From the NCBI RefSeq assembly GCF_900215625.1, contig NZ_OBEK01000001.1:1051746-1115745 (forward strand): 64,000 bases of DNA, given 5' to 3'. The position numbers were made by a program, and so were the translations under genes. Positions 1-8,521 of the stretch are shown piece after piece (the first letter of the stretch is position 1; the number at the start of each line of letters is the position of its first letter). The notes under the pieces were generated by a model, which did not search any database, was not told the origin of the DNA, and saw only the letters and a program-made list of their open reading frames with translations. This stretch comes from Terribacillus aidingensis (GTDB lineage: Bacteria; Bacillota; Bacilli; Bacillales; Amphibacillaceae).

Positions 1-2
1 CA

Positions 3-1094
3 TTTGATAAACTTGGTATTCCAGAAGCAGAACAAAAATATCTTGCAGGTGTTTCTGCACAGTACGAATCAGAGGTTGTTTATCATAACTTGAAAGAAGA
101 CCTGGAAGAAATGGGTATCGTCTTCAAGGATACAGATACAGCGCTTAAAGAAAATGAAGATCTTTTCCGCGAGCATTTCGGTAAATTGATTCCGCCATCT
201 GATAACAAGTTTGCTGCACTGAACTCTGCTGTATGGTCCGGGGGTTCCTTCATTTATGTACCGAAGGGCGTTAAAACGGATACACCATTGCAAGCCTACT
301 TCCGGATCAACTCCGAGAACATGGGTCAGTTCGAGCGTACACTTATTATTGTAGATGAAGGCGCTTCTGTGCATTATGTAGAAGGTTGTACAGCTCCTGT
401 CTATACAACGAATTCCTTGCATAGTGCGGTTGTAGAGATCTTCGTTAAGAAAGATGCTTACTGCCGTTATACAACAATTCAAAACTGGGCAAATAACGTC
501 TATAACTTGGTTACAAAACGTGCGACAGTTGATGCTAACGGTACGATGGAATGGATTGATGGAAACATCGGTTCTAAACTTACAATGAAATACCCTGCTG
601 TTATCCTTAAAGGAGAAGGCGCTCGCGGTATGACATTGTCCATCGCCCTAGCTGGTAAAGGCCAGCACCAGGATGCCGGTGCAAAAATGCTGCACTTGGC
701 ACCAAATACTTCTTCAACGATTGTTTCTAAATCCATCTCTAAACAAGGTGGTAAAGTGACGTATCGCGGTATCGTTCATTTCGGTAAGAAGGCAGACGGT
801 GCACGCTCTAATATCGAGTGTGACACACTGATTATGGATAACAAATCCACTTCCGATACGATTCCTTACAACGAGATCTTCAACGAGAACATCTCTTTGG
901 AGCACGAAGCGAAAGTTTCCAAAGTTTCCGAAGAGCAATTGTTCTACTTGATGAGCCGTGGTATCTCTGAAGAAGAAGCAACTGAAATGATCGTAATGGG
1001 CTTCATCGAGCCATTCACGAAAGAACTTCCAATGGAATATGCCGTAGAAATGAACCGTTTGATTAAGTTTGAAATGGAAGGTTCTATCGGTTAA
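3..1094 (+). CDS. sufB: Fe-S cluster assembly scaffold SufB (5' end outside window)
   Basis: SufB is the scaffold subunit of the cytosolic SufBCD complex that builds iron-sulfur clusters. The frame is open from base 3, so the first roughly 100 residues of the usual 465 lie outside the window and 363 are visible. The visible part is the beta-helix core of the SufB/SufD family, with stretches such as [39 protein letters not shown] and the C-terminal [20 protein letters not shown]. It ends just before a strong terminator, which fits sufB being the last gene of a sufCDSUB operon as in B. subtilis. The identification is firm; only the start is missing. Confidence 0.97.
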   Translation, partial: FDKLGIPEAEQKYLAGVSAQYESEVVYHNLKEDLEEMGIVFKDTDTALKENEDLFREHFGKLIPPSDNKFAALNSAVWSGGSFIYVPKGVKTDTPLQAYFRINSENMGQFERTLIIVDEGASVHYVEGCTAPVYTTNSLHSAVVEIFVKKDAYCRYTTIQNWANNVYNLVTKRATVDANGTMEWIDGNIGSKLTMKYPAVILKGEGARGMTLSIALAGKGQHQDAGAKMLHLAPNTSSTIVSKSISKQGGKVTYRGIVHFGKKADGARSNIECDTLIMDNKSTSDTIPYNEIFNENISLEHEAKVSKVSEEQLFYLMSRGISEEEATEMIVMGFIEPFTKELPMEYAVEMNRLIKFEMEGSIG

Positions 1095-1101
1095 TAAATT
1101 G

Positions 1102-1137
1102 AACGGAGTCACGTCTGATAAGACGGACTCCGTTTTT
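1102..1137 (+). terminator. Rho-independent terminator after sufB
   Basis: An AACGGAGTC / GACTCCGTT stem encloses a GTCT/AGAC inner stem with a GATA loop and is followed by a run of six T. It begins eight bases after the sufB stop and closes the suf operon. Confidence 0.92.
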
Positions 1138-1266
1138 TATTTTTACTAATCAAGTAATAGTTACATTAGGATTTTATGACTAGCCAATTAAAGCACTCCT
1201 GACTGGTGATGCTTTTTTGTTTGCAATCAAAACAGCAAAAAAACATCATATTTTAACAATTATTTA

Positions 1267-1295
1267 TTGTAAAACGATAAATAATAGATTAGAAT
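1267..1295 (+). promoter_or_regulatory. Sigma-A type promoter of the DUF2975/HTH pair
   Basis: A TTGTAA -35 hexamer (1267-1272) lies 17 bases from a TAGAAT -10 hexamer (1290-1295), about 30 bases upstream of the DUF2975 start. Spacing is ideal and the flanks are AT rich. Confidence 0.6.
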
Positions 1296-1325
1296 CATTT
1301 ATAGAAACGAAATGAGGTGCTTAAT

Positions 1326-1805
1326 ATGAAACGAGAAACACTCTTTTTAAAGGCTGCTTTATTATTCATGGCTTTGCCGGTTCTTGCATTATGTATTTTT
1401 GCAATTCCGAATATAGCTTTTGGATCAGCAGATTATTATCCGGAAGTTGAATTTTTAAAATATCCGGCTTTTGTTTGCTTGTATGTAACAGCATTGGCAT
1501 ATTTTCTAGCTCTTTACCAATCTTTCCGCCTGCTTGGTTATATTGATAAAAATGTAGCTTTTTCTGATTTGTCTGTGAAGGCATTAAAGAATATTAAACT
1601 TTGTGCGCTAACTATCAGTATTGTTTACGTTATACTTCTGCCGCTTATCTATGTTGTGGCCGAGAGAGATGATGCCCCCGGTCTTATTTTGGTAGGAATG
1701 GCGCTTATATTCGGACCGTTAGTTGTGGCAATCTTCGCTGCTGTTCTGCAAAAGCTGCTGAAAAATGCCATTGATATAAAATCAGAAAATGACTTGACGG
1801 TCTGA
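1326..1805 (+). CDS. DUF2975 family membrane protein
   Basis: This 159-residue protein has four hydrophobic segments, at about residues 8-30, 45-68, 92-113 and 120-145, the layout of the DUF2975 integral membrane family. The function of the family is unknown. In Bacillus relatives it is typically paired with a very small YozG-type HTH regulator, and that gene follows here after ten bases. ATG 1326 is preferred over the in-frame GTG at 1317, because the GTG lies inside the TGAGGTG ribosome binding site at 1313-1319. Confidence 0.8.
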   Translation: MKRETLFLKAALLFMALPVLALCIFAIPNIAFGSADYYPEVEFLKYPAFVCLYVTALAYFLALYQSFRLLGYIDKNVAFSDLSVKALKNIKLCALTISIVYVILLPLIYVVAERDDAPGLILVGMALIFGPLVVAIFAAVLQKLLKNAIDIKSENDLTV

Positions 1806-1815
1806 GGTGAACAAC

Positions 1816-2040
1816 ATGGCGATTATTATAAATATTGATGTAATGCTGGCAAAAAGAAAAATGAGTGTAACCGTACTATCAGAGCGGGTTGGCATCACAA
1901 TGGCCAATCTTTCTATATTAAAAAACGGAAAAGCAAAAGCGATTCGTGTTTCAACTTTAGATGCGATTTGTAAGGCCTTAGACTGTCAGCCTGGTGATAT
2001 TCTAGAATATCAAGCTGACGAAGATAATCATAGCGAGTAA
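1816..2040 (+). CDS. Small Cro/CI-type HTH regulator (YozG-like)
   Basis: This 74-residue protein is one helix-turn-helix domain of the Xre/Cro family. It contains LAKRKMSVTVLSERVGIT, a recognition-helix region MANLSILKNGKAKAIRVSTL, and the family ending LDAICKALDCQPGDILEY. It probably regulates its own two-gene operon with the upstream DUF2975 gene. The ribosome binding site TGAGGTG (1803-1809) overlaps the stop codon of that gene and places the start at ATG 1816, not the GTG at 1807. Upstream and downstream genes carry the same TGAGGTG motif, so the two are probably translated at similar rates. Confidence 0.85.
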   Translation: MAIIINIDVMLAKRKMSVTVLSERVGITMANLSILKNGKAKAIRVSTLDAICKALDCQPGDILEYQADEDNHSE

Positions 2041-2089
2041 GTCTCCTAGTCCGTAAAACTAATACATGATACAGGGAGGATGGGAAGTG

Positions 2090-2953
2090 ATGGAGAAGAA
2101 CAAAATGTACGAAAATCAGAGCACGATGACACTTAAAAAGAGCACATGGGAAATAAAGGTGCTTCGAGCAGTAAAGCAGCTGATTTATTTTGGCTGGGGC
2201 CAGGCACTATCTTGCTTATTTCCGGTTGTCATTTTTGCATCATTGGCACTGACACAAATCTTTCCGCTTCCCTTCTTACCACGCTATGATTGGCTTTTAG
2301 TTATCTGCTTGCTGATGCAAATAGTGATGGTGCGTGCGGGGCTTGAAACAAAGGATGAGTTGAAAGTCATTACGCTGTTTCATATAATCGGACTTGCTTT
2401 GGAACTCTTCAAAGTCCATATGGGCTCCTGGGCTTATCCTGACGAAGGGTATTCGAAAATTTTTGGAGTGCCGCTTTACAGCGGATTCATGTATGCAAGT
2501 GTAGCAAGCTATCTTTGCCAAGCTTGGAGAAGATTAAAGGTGAACTTAGTAGATTGGCCGCCTTTTCTAGCTGTTGTTCCTCTTGCAGCTGCAATCTATT
2601 TGAACTTCTTTATGCATCATTATTGGATAGATATAAGATGGATATTATCAGGACTCGTTATTATCGTATTCTGGAGAGCTTGGGTTACATATGAAGTGAA
2701 TCAAGTTCGTTACCGAATGCCGCTTGCACTGTCCTTTGTTCTTATCGGCTTTTTTATCTGGATTGCCGAGAATATTGCCACATTCTTTGGCGCTTGGGAA
2801 TATCCCAATCAAGCGGAGGCATGGAGTCTCGTGCATCTTGGCAAAGTAAGTTCATGGCTTTTATTAGTCATTGTCAGCTTCCTCATTGTAGCGACGCTAA
2901 AACTGTATAAAGAGAAGCTGCCGCAAAAAAGTATAGACGAGCCTAAGCAATAG
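2090..2953 (+). CDS. DUF817 family integral membrane protein
   Basis: This 287-residue polytopic protein has about eight hydrophobic segments after a short charged N terminus. The strings HMGSWAYPDEGYSKIFGVPL and SGFMYASVASYLCQAWRR, and the later FFGAWEYPNQAEAW, match the DUF817 family as I know it. Its biochemical role is unknown. ATG 2090 is chosen because the GGGAGGA at 2074-2080 sits nine bases upstream; an in-frame ATG at 2066 would have no binding site. It stands alone, between the HTH gene and the SDR gene. Confidence 0.8.
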   Translation: MEKNKMYENQSTMTLKKSTWEIKVLRAVKQLIYFGWGQALSCLFPVVIFASLALTQIFPLPFLPRYDWLLVICLLMQIVMVRAGLETKDELKVITLFHIIGLALELFKVHMGSWAYPDEGYSKIFGVPLYSGFMYASVASYLCQAWRRLKVNLVDWPPFLAVVPLAAAIYLNFFMHHYWIDIRWILSGLVIIVFWRAWVTYEVNQVRYRMPLALSFVLIGFFIWIAENIATFFGAWEYPNQAEAWSLVHLGKVSSWLLLVIVSFLIVATLKLYKEKLPQKSIDEPKQ

Positions 2954-3031
2954 ATTGAAATCATCCAGATGTTTGGCTCTTTCATATAATGGGAACATTT
3001 CTTTTGTGTGAAAGATAAAGGAGATGAATCC

Positions 3032-3823
3032 ATGAGCTATAATCTGAAGGATAAAGTAGCCATTGTAACTGGTGCCAACGACGGAATTGGGCTGGCTGCA
3101 GTGCGAGCTTTTCTTGAAGAGGGTGTGAAAGTTGTCGGTGTAAGTTTGACGACCAGTTATGTGGAAAAGGATGTCTCAGATAGTTCTTCCTTCTTGCCGC
3201 TCGAAATTGATTTAACTGATGAAGGTGCTGCGGAGAAGGTAGTCGAGACAGCTGTCTCTCATTTCGGGAAACTCGATATTTTGGCCAATGTGGCTGGGAT
3301 TGCTATTTATAAAGACAGCTTTCTGGATGTAACGATGGATATTTGGAAAGAAACGTTTGAAACCAATTTGTTTTCGGTGGTGGCGCTGACAAAAGCGGCC
3401 ATACCGGAGCTTAAGAAGCAGCCGGGAGCGAGTATTGTAAATATTGCTTCCGAAAGCGGACACGTACCAGATTCATTTGCGATTGACTATAGCGGCAGCA
3501 AAGCAGCAGTGTTGAATTTGACACAAGCATTAGCGGATGAATTTGGCAGAGATATTCGGGTGAATGTCATATCGCCTGGTCCAACTCGAACAACGCTGTG
3601 GAATAAGCCGGGCGGCATGGTCGACATGCTGTCTGATAAGTTTGACAGAGAAGGCGAAGAGGCTGTCAGCTATTTTGCGAAAGAAGTCCGGCAGATACCG
3701 CGCGGGGAGATTGGACAGCCTGAAGAGATTGCTAATGTTATTGTCTTTCTCGCTTCGGACAAAGCATCTTATGTCAATGGAGCTGAATTTCCAGTGAACG
3801 GCGGGTCGGTCAAATATAAATAA
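3032..3823 (+). CDS. Short-chain dehydrogenase/reductase (SDR)
   Basis: This 263-residue classical SDR is an NAD(P)-dependent oxidoreductase of unknown substrate. The cofactor motif TGANDGIG lies near residue 14, followed by the NVAG version of the NNAG motif. The catalytic serine lies in IVNIASESG and the Tyr-Lys pair in YSGSK. The C terminus VNGAEFPVNGGSVKYK has the usual SDR ending. AAAGGAGA at 3017-3024 sets the start at ATG 3032. It is monocistronic and followed by a terminator. Confidence 0.88.
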   Translation: MSYNLKDKVAIVTGANDGIGLAAVRAFLEEGVKVVGVSLTTSYVEKDVSDSSSFLPLEIDLTDEGAAEKVVETAVSHFGKLDILANVAGIAIYKDSFLDVTMDIWKETFETNLFSVVALTKAAIPELKKQPGASIVNIASESGHVPDSFAIDYSGSKAAVLNLTQALADEFGRDIRVNVISPGPTRTTLWNKPGGMVDMLSDKFDREGEEAVSYFAKEVRQIPRGEIGQPEEIANVIVFLASDKASYVNGAEFPVNGGSVKYK

Positions 3824-3836
3824 TTTCTGTTATAAT

Positions 3837-3868
3837 GGTGTGACTGTGCTATACAGTCACGCCTTTTT
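3837..3868 (+). terminator. Rho-independent terminator after the SDR gene
   Basis: GGTGTGACTGT (3837-3847) pairs with ACAGTCACGCC (3853-3863) through one G-T pair and is followed by five T. A TATAAT at 3831-3836 lies directly before it and could belong to a promoter for the next gene. Confidence 0.88.
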
Positions 3869-3897
3869 AAATTACATAAAAGATGGAAGGGATAACG

Positions 3898-4713
3898 ATG
3901 GTCTTTGCCGTAAGTTTACTAATAGGGCTTCTTGCTGCCGCATTGGGCAGTTTGGTAGGTTTAGGAGGAGGCATTATCCTCGTCCCGCTGCTGTTAATTT
4001 TAAGCAGTTTTTGGGATGAATTCAGCTGGGCGACACCGCAAACAATTGTTGGTGTTTCTGTTATCGTCATGATATTTACTGCTTTATCATCTACACTAAC
4101 CTATATGAAAAGCGGAAGAGTCGATTACAAAAGCGGCCTCATTTTCTTAGCGGGCGGAGTGCCGGGAGCAATCCTTGGCTCATTTCTGAACCGATTTGTA
4201 TCGGGAGACGGTTTCTCGCTTTATTTTGGTATACTAGTATTAATTGTCTTTTTTATGTTCTTTGTAAAACGCAAAGAGCAGGAGAAAACGAACTTGAAAG
4301 GGATCATTGTCACAAAGGAACTGGATGGAAACACATACACGTACAGTTTCCGCTTTCTTGCAGCCTTCTTATTGTCGCTATTCGTTGGGTTGCTTTCGGG
4401 TATGTTTGGAATTGGCGGGGGCAGTTTTATGGTGCCGGCGATGATTCTGTTGTTTGGATTCCCGGCTCACGTTGCTGTAGCGACGAGTATGTTTATGGTG
4501 TTTTTCCTTAGTGTTGTCAGTACGATTACGCATATTTCGCTCGGCCACGTGGAATGGGTTTATGTGTTTGCCTTTATACCAGGCGCGATTCTAGGCGGCA
4601 TTCTTGGGGCGAAGATTAACCAGCTGCTAAAAGGCAATACAGTGGTTTGGATATTACGTATTATGCTCATATTAGTTGCCATCCGTTTAATCTGGGATGG
4701 CTTGTCGTCATAA
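3898..4713 (+). CDS. yunE: TauE/SafE (TSUP) family permease, YunE-like
   Basis: This 271-residue membrane protein has eight or nine hydrophobic segments and the duplicated glycine-rich signature of the TSUP family: LGSLVGLGGGIILVPLL near the N terminus and LSGMFGIGGGSFMVPAM at about residue 170. The family exports sulfite, sulfoacetate and similar anions; the substrate here is unknown. Its position just before yunD is the same as B. subtilis yunE. ATG 3898 follows GAAGGG at a suitable distance, while ATG 3883 has none. Confidence 0.86.
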   Translation: MVFAVSLLIGLLAAALGSLVGLGGGIILVPLLLILSSFWDEFSWATPQTIVGVSVIVMIFTALSSTLTYMKSGRVDYKSGLIFLAGGVPGAILGSFLNRFVSGDGFSLYFGILVLIVFFMFFVKRKEQEKTNLKGIIVTKELDGNTYTYSFRFLAAFLLSLFVGLLSGMFGIGGGSFMVPAMILLFGFPAHVAVATSMFMVFFLSVVSTITHISLGHVEWVYVFAFIPGAILGGILGAKINQLLKGNTVVWILRIMLILVAIRLIWDGLSS

Positions 4714-4727
4714 AGGAGTAGAGAAGG

Positions 4728-6119
4728 ATGCAGAAAAAGCTGACGATCAACTACACAAACGATTTGCATAGCTATTTCGAAAATTGGCCGAAGATTGTCG
4801 GCTATTTAAAAGAGAATAAGCAAAGGCTGAACGATGCCGGGGAGACGTGCTGGCTGATTGATATTGGCGATCATGTGGATCGTTCCCGGCCGATTGCAGA
4901 AGCCTTTCGCGGGAAAGCCAATATCAGCTTAATGAACGAAGCAGGCTATGATTTTGCTACAATCGGAAATAATGAAGGCATCACCCTTGATTACGATGAT
5001 TTGTATCATCTTTATGATGAGGCGGAATTTCGCGTGGCGGTTGCGAATCTTCATTCAAAGCAAGATAAAGATCCGGATTGGATGGAACCATCTTGGGTCG
5101 TTGAAACAGCAAGCGGCGTAAAGGTAGGAATGATTGGGCTTACTGCACCGTTCCCGGATTTCTATAACCTAATCGGTTGGGATGTTCAAGACCCAATGGA
5201 AATTCTAGAACAAAAAATTCATACCCTTCGCGATTCCTGTGATGTACTCATTCTTCTTTCGCATCTCGGGTTATATGCAGATAGAGACATTGCTGCTGCT
5301 TTTGATGAAATTGATGTCATCATTGGCGGACATACACATCATTTGCTCCAGGAGAGCGAATATGTGAATCAGTGCTTAATAACAACTGCGGGCAAGCAAG
5401 GTTTTTATTTTGGTGAAGTCGAAATGACATGGGATACAGAACTTGGCTGTTTGTCAGATAAGCAGGCGCGTGTGATTTCGGTTGCTGACTTGAGAGAAGA
5501 TGAAGCTGCAAGAGAGCATGTTGCAGCTTACGAAGAAAATGCGGCAAAAGCGATGCAGCAGGCAGCTGCAGTTTTATCGTCGCCGCTTCCAGCATCTCCC
5601 TATGAAGATTCACGGGTAATGGATTTTTTAACAGACTATATGCGACGCTGGACAAAAGCAGATCTAGCTTTTCTGAATGCAGGTGTACTGTTGGAAAGTT
5701 TTCCGGCGGGGAGTGTTTCTTACATGGATATCCATCGAATTTGTCCCCACCCAATTAATCCGGCGACTGTTCCGCTAACGGGAAATGTCATAGAACAAAT
5801 TGTCACCGCTGCCCTGCAGCCTGACTTTGTTACTTTCCCGCTCAAAGGATTTGGCTTCCGCGGTGAAGTGATTGGGAAAATGGTTTATAGTGAGTTGACA
5901 TTCGACATTGCAGGAACAGCTGAAAAACCGCAAGCAGTAAACCTGAAAATAGCAGGAGAACCGCTGGATCGGAAAAAGGTTTATTCGGCAGCGATGGCAG
6001 ACACCTTCACATTCGGCAATCTGCTTCCGGGTATTAAGCAAGCAGAAGGCAAAAAATACTTTATGCCTGAAATGCTTCGCGATTTACTTCTCGGTGCTTT
6101 GCAAGAATTTGAAAAATGA
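4728..6119 (+). CDS. yunD: Metallophosphoesterase / 5'-nucleotidase family protein YunD
   Basis: This 463-residue protein has a two-domain 5'-nucleotidase layout. An N-terminal calcineurin-like metallophosphatase domain carries TNDLHSYFENW, DIGDHVDRS, TIGNNE, LLSHLG and GGHTHH, which supply the metal ligands. A C-terminal 5'-nucleotidase domain begins at about residue 280. There is no signal peptide, so it is probably cytosolic, unlike the secreted UshA type. It follows yunE by 14 bases and is probably cotranscribed. The substrate cannot be told from sequence. Confidence 0.88.
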   Translation: MQKKLTINYTNDLHSYFENWPKIVGYLKENKQRLNDAGETCWLIDIGDHVDRSRPIAEAFRGKANISLMNEAGYDFATIGNNEGITLDYDDLYHLYDEAEFRVAVANLHSKQDKDPDWMEPSWVVETASGVKVGMIGLTAPFPDFYNLIGWDVQDPMEILEQKIHTLRDSCDVLILLSHLGLYADRDIAAAFDEIDVIIGGHTHHLLQESEYVNQCLITTAGKQGFYFGEVEMTWDTELGCLSDKQARVISVADLREDEAAREHVAAYEENAAKAMQQAAAVLSSPLPASPYEDSRVMDFLTDYMRRWTKADLAFLNAGVLLESFPAGSVSYMDIHRICPHPINPATVPLTGNVIEQIVTAALQPDFVTFPLKGFGFRGEVIGKMVYSELTFDIAGTAEKPQAVNLKIAGEPLDRKKVYSAAMADTFTFGNLLPGIKQAEGKKYFMPEMLRDLLLGALQEFEK

Positions 6120-6122
6120 GCT

Positions 6123-6164
6123 AACACCTCCGTTCATCCAACATAGGATATAGCGGAGGTGTTT
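6123..6164 (+). terminator. Inverted repeat between yunD and yunC that contains the yunC ribosome binding site
   Basis: A perfect ten-base AACACCTCCG (6123-6132) / CGGAGGTGTT (6154-6163) stem is followed by a few T. It begins four bases after the yunD stop. The 3' arm is also the only good ribosome binding site (CGGAGGTG) for yunC, so transcript folding would hide it. It may act as a weak terminator, an attenuator or a translation control. Confidence 0.6.
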
Positions 6165-6171
6165 TCAATTG

Positions 6172-6471
6172 ATGACTGTTGAACCGATGTTTATAGAAGG
6201 CAAGCCGTTTACAGCTGTTACCGTGAAATTACCTAAAACAACATTGCTTGTAGTATCAAATGACGTTGGCTATATTATGTGCGGCGCCCTGGATGTGGAT
6301 TTACTTAATGAGAAGCTCGCTGATCGCAACATTATTTCCGGCAGAGCAGTTGGAGTCAAAACAATCCAGCAGCTGCTGGATGCACCGCTGGAAAAAGTAA
6401 CAGACGCTTCCGCTGCGTATGGATGGCGAGCTGGATTGATTGGTAAGGAAGCGTTATTGTTAATTTCGTAA
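6172..6471 (+). CDS. yunC: DUF1805 protein YunC
   Basis: This 99-residue soluble protein of the DUF1805 family is recognised by TAVTVKLPKTTLLVVSND, YIMCGALDVDLLNEKL and GRAVGVKTIQQLLDAPL. Its function is unknown; it is conserved next to yunD in Bacillus. The start could be ATG 6172 or the adjoining in-frame TTG at 6169, both served by CGGAGGTG at 6154-6161. That binding site lies in the 3' arm of a hairpin, so translation may be limited when the message is transcribed from yunD. Confidence 0.88.
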   Translation: MTVEPMFIEGKPFTAVTVKLPKTTLLVVSNDVGYIMCGALDVDLLNEKLADRNIISGRAVGVKTIQQLLDAPLEKVTDASAAYGWRAGLIGKEALLLIS

Positions 6472-6570
6472 AAAAATTGTCGAATCTTGCCTTCTTCAAT
6501 CTAGATTGTTTCCCGTTTTTCTGGTACTATTTTATCAGAATGGAATGTTGGAGAGGTTAGGAGTGCAACA

Positions 6571-7662
6571 ATGAGACTAGTTGCGACAAAATCAGTAAAA
6601 CCCGGCAGCAAGCTTGCGCAGCCTGTATACAACGATAAGGGAAGCATTTTGGTCCAAAAAGATATGGAACTGACGAAAAAGATGATTAATCGTTTGAAGG
6701 CACTGCGATATACCTATGTTTATATACGGGATGACCGGCTTCAAGACGTCGAGCTTGAATTCTCCACTTCCAGCGAAGAACGGCTTAAAGCGATGCAGGT
6801 CATTCATAAATCCTTCCAGGAAATTAAACAGAGTGACAACGGGAAGTATTTGACGGAAAAGATGACAGAGAAGATTACAACATCGATTCAAGAGATGGTG
6901 AGTAATCTGCGGCCTAAACGTCAGACGCTGACGATTCTTTCCGATATGCTCATATTCGATGATTATATTTTTTCACATTCGGTCAATGTTGCACTATATG
7001 CGATGGCCATCGCCAATGAGATGAAGCTGCCGGTTTCGGTTGTAGAAGAAATTGGTTTTGGAGCCATTTTGCATGATGTTGGGAAAATGTTTGTACCACA
7101 GGAAGTACTGCAAAAGACTGGGAAATTGAATAATGAAGAATTTGAGAAAATCAAGGAGCACACAACAAAAGGGTTCCATTATTTACGTAAAATGAATAAC
7201 ATTCCGCTTGTAATTGCACATTGTGCTTATCAGCATCATGAACGAATGAACGGATCCGGTTATCCGCGCGGCATTCAAGGTTCAGATATTCATTTATACG
7301 GGAAGATTATTGGAATTGCCGATGTATTTGATGCTGTAACAAGCAACCGTGTCTACCGGGATGCAATGCTGCCGCACGAAGGCCTGGAAATATTATTTGC
7401 TGGTGCGGGAGAGTTGTTTGATATGGAAATGGTGGAAGCTTTTAAACGAAGTGTGGCTATTTATCCGACTGGTTTAACTGTCCGTCTGAGTGATGGGCGG
7501 GCAGGTATTGTTATCCGGCAGAATGAGGATATCAACACGAGACCGATTGTCCGGATTTTAGAGGAAGCAGATGGGACAGAACCTGATCCTTACGAGGTCA
7601 ATTTATATGAGCATCTGAATATAACGGTTGTGGCTTGTTCGACAGCTGCAGAGTCAAATTAG
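6571..7662 (+). CDS. HD-GYP domain phosphodiesterase
   Basis: This 363-residue protein has an HD-GYP domain, a family that hydrolyses cyclic di-GMP. After an N-terminal region of about 120 residues the domain shows HSVNVALYAMAIANEM, the HD pair in GAILHDVGKMFVP (about residues 165-177), HHERMNGSGYPRG with the GYP signature (about 222-234), and DVFDAVTSNRVYRD. There is no membrane segment or receiver domain. The gene interrupts the yunC-yunB neighbourhood that is continuous in B. subtilis, so it is an addition relative to that genome. A TAGGAG site precedes ATG 6571. Confidence 0.92.
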   Translation: MRLVATKSVKPGSKLAQPVYNDKGSILVQKDMELTKKMINRLKALRYTYVYIRDDRLQDVELEFSTSSEERLKAMQVIHKSFQEIKQSDNGKYLTEKMTEKITTSIQEMVSNLRPKRQTLTILSDMLIFDDYIFSHSVNVALYAMAIANEMKLPVSVVEEIGFGAILHDVGKMFVPQEVLQKTGKLNNEEFEKIKEHTTKGFHYLRKMNNIPLVIAHCAYQHHERMNGSGYPRGIQGSDIHLYGKIIGIADVFDAVTSNRVYRDAMLPHEGLEILFAGAGELFDMEMVEAFKRSVAIYPTGLTVRLSDGRAGIVIRQNEDINTRPIVRILEEADGTEPDPYEVNLYEHLNITVVACSTAAESN

Positions 7663-7675
7663 TTCCTATTCTAAG

Positions 7676-7715
7676 CCCCCTTGGTCAAGCATATGCTTGA
7701 CCAAGGGGGTTTTTT
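7676..7715 (+). terminator. Perfect 34-base palindrome: terminator after the HD-GYP gene, overlapping the yunB ribosome binding site
   Basis: A perfect inverted repeat of two 17-base arms (7676-7692 and 7693-7709) with no spacer is followed by six T, making a very strong terminator. Its 3' end AAGGGGG is also the only binding site upstream of the yunB ATG at 7718, eight bases away. Confidence 0.93.
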
Positions 7716-7717
7716 CC

Positions 7718-8503
7718 ATGCGTCCATGGCAGCGCAGAGCTTCTAAAGCACCACCTTCCTTTCGTCATGTGCTTTTCATGAGTCTCTTTCTTTTTGCATT
7801 ATTTATATCGTTGAGTTTATGGCTGGTAAACAAAGGACTTGAGCCAACTTTAATGGCAATTGCGGAAACAAAAACAGAGCAATTTGCTAAACAGGCAATT
7901 AACCAGGCGGTGCAGGCGGAAAAGGAAGCAGATTTGGACTTGAATGCATTCGTACAAGTAGAGAAAGATACAAATGGAAATGTCACTCATGCGAGCTGGG
8001 ATGCAGCAACGGTTAACGAAGTGCTGCGCAAAGTAACTTTCCGGGTGCAACATTATCTTCGTCTTATGGAAGATGGCAAAATGCCTGCAGTAAGTGAGGA
8101 ACAGCTTGCTGAGGAAGCAGCGGCTGATGTTATTCAAGAGCAGCTGAAAGAAGATCCAACGCTCGTTGACATTCCGCTCGGCCAAGCAAGCAATAATGCA
8201 TTGCTAGCTAATTTTGGTCCGAAGATTCCAGTAAAATTTGAAATGATTGGTTATGTGGAGTCAGGTGTAGATGTGAAGGTAGAGGAATATGGCATTAATA
8301 ACGCTATGTTTGTGTTCATGGTCGAAATTAAGGCAAATGTACGGATAATTATTCCTTTCTCTACCAAGACAACAACAGTGACGCAGGATGTGCTGCTAGG
8401 GAGTACCGTCATCCAAGGGCAGGTGCCTGAATTTTATAGTGGCGGAGGGGAATCTGGGTCTTCACCATCTTTTTCTATTCCAATGCAAAAGGAAGGCGAA
8501 TAA
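7718..8503 (+). CDS. yunB: Sporulation protein YunB
   Basis: This 261-residue protein has a single membrane anchor near residues 15-37 (LFMSLFLFALFISLSLWLV) and a large extracytoplasmic domain. It matches YunB, a protein made during sporulation in B. subtilis. Recognisable segments are KGLEPTLMAIAETKTEQFA, DVIQEQLKEDPTLVDIPLG and FSTKTTTVTQDVLLGSTVIQG. ATG 7718 is chosen by homology and by the AAGGGGG just upstream, which is part of the preceding terminator stem. Its stop lies one base from the stop of convergent lytH. Confidence 0.87.
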   Translation: MRPWQRRASKAPPSFRHVLFMSLFLFALFISLSLWLVNKGLEPTLMAIAETKTEQFAKQAINQAVQAEKEADLDLNAFVQVEKDTNGNVTHASWDAATVNEVLRKVTFRVQHYLRLMEDGKMPAVSEEQLAEEAAADVIQEQLKEDPTLVDIPLGQASNNALLANFGPKIPVKFEMIGYVESGVDVKVEEYGINNAMFVFMVEIKANVRIIIPFSTKTTTVTQDVLLGSTVIQGQVPEFYSGGGESGSSPSFSIPMQKEGE

Positions 8504-8521
8504 ATCAGCCTTCCTTTTTTT
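8487..8521. terminator. Bidirectional terminator between yunB and lytH
   Basis: AAAAGGAAGGC (8487-8497) pairs with GCCTTCCTTTT (8508-8518), with T-runs on both strands. The stem covers the stop codons of both convergent genes. Confidence 0.9.
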
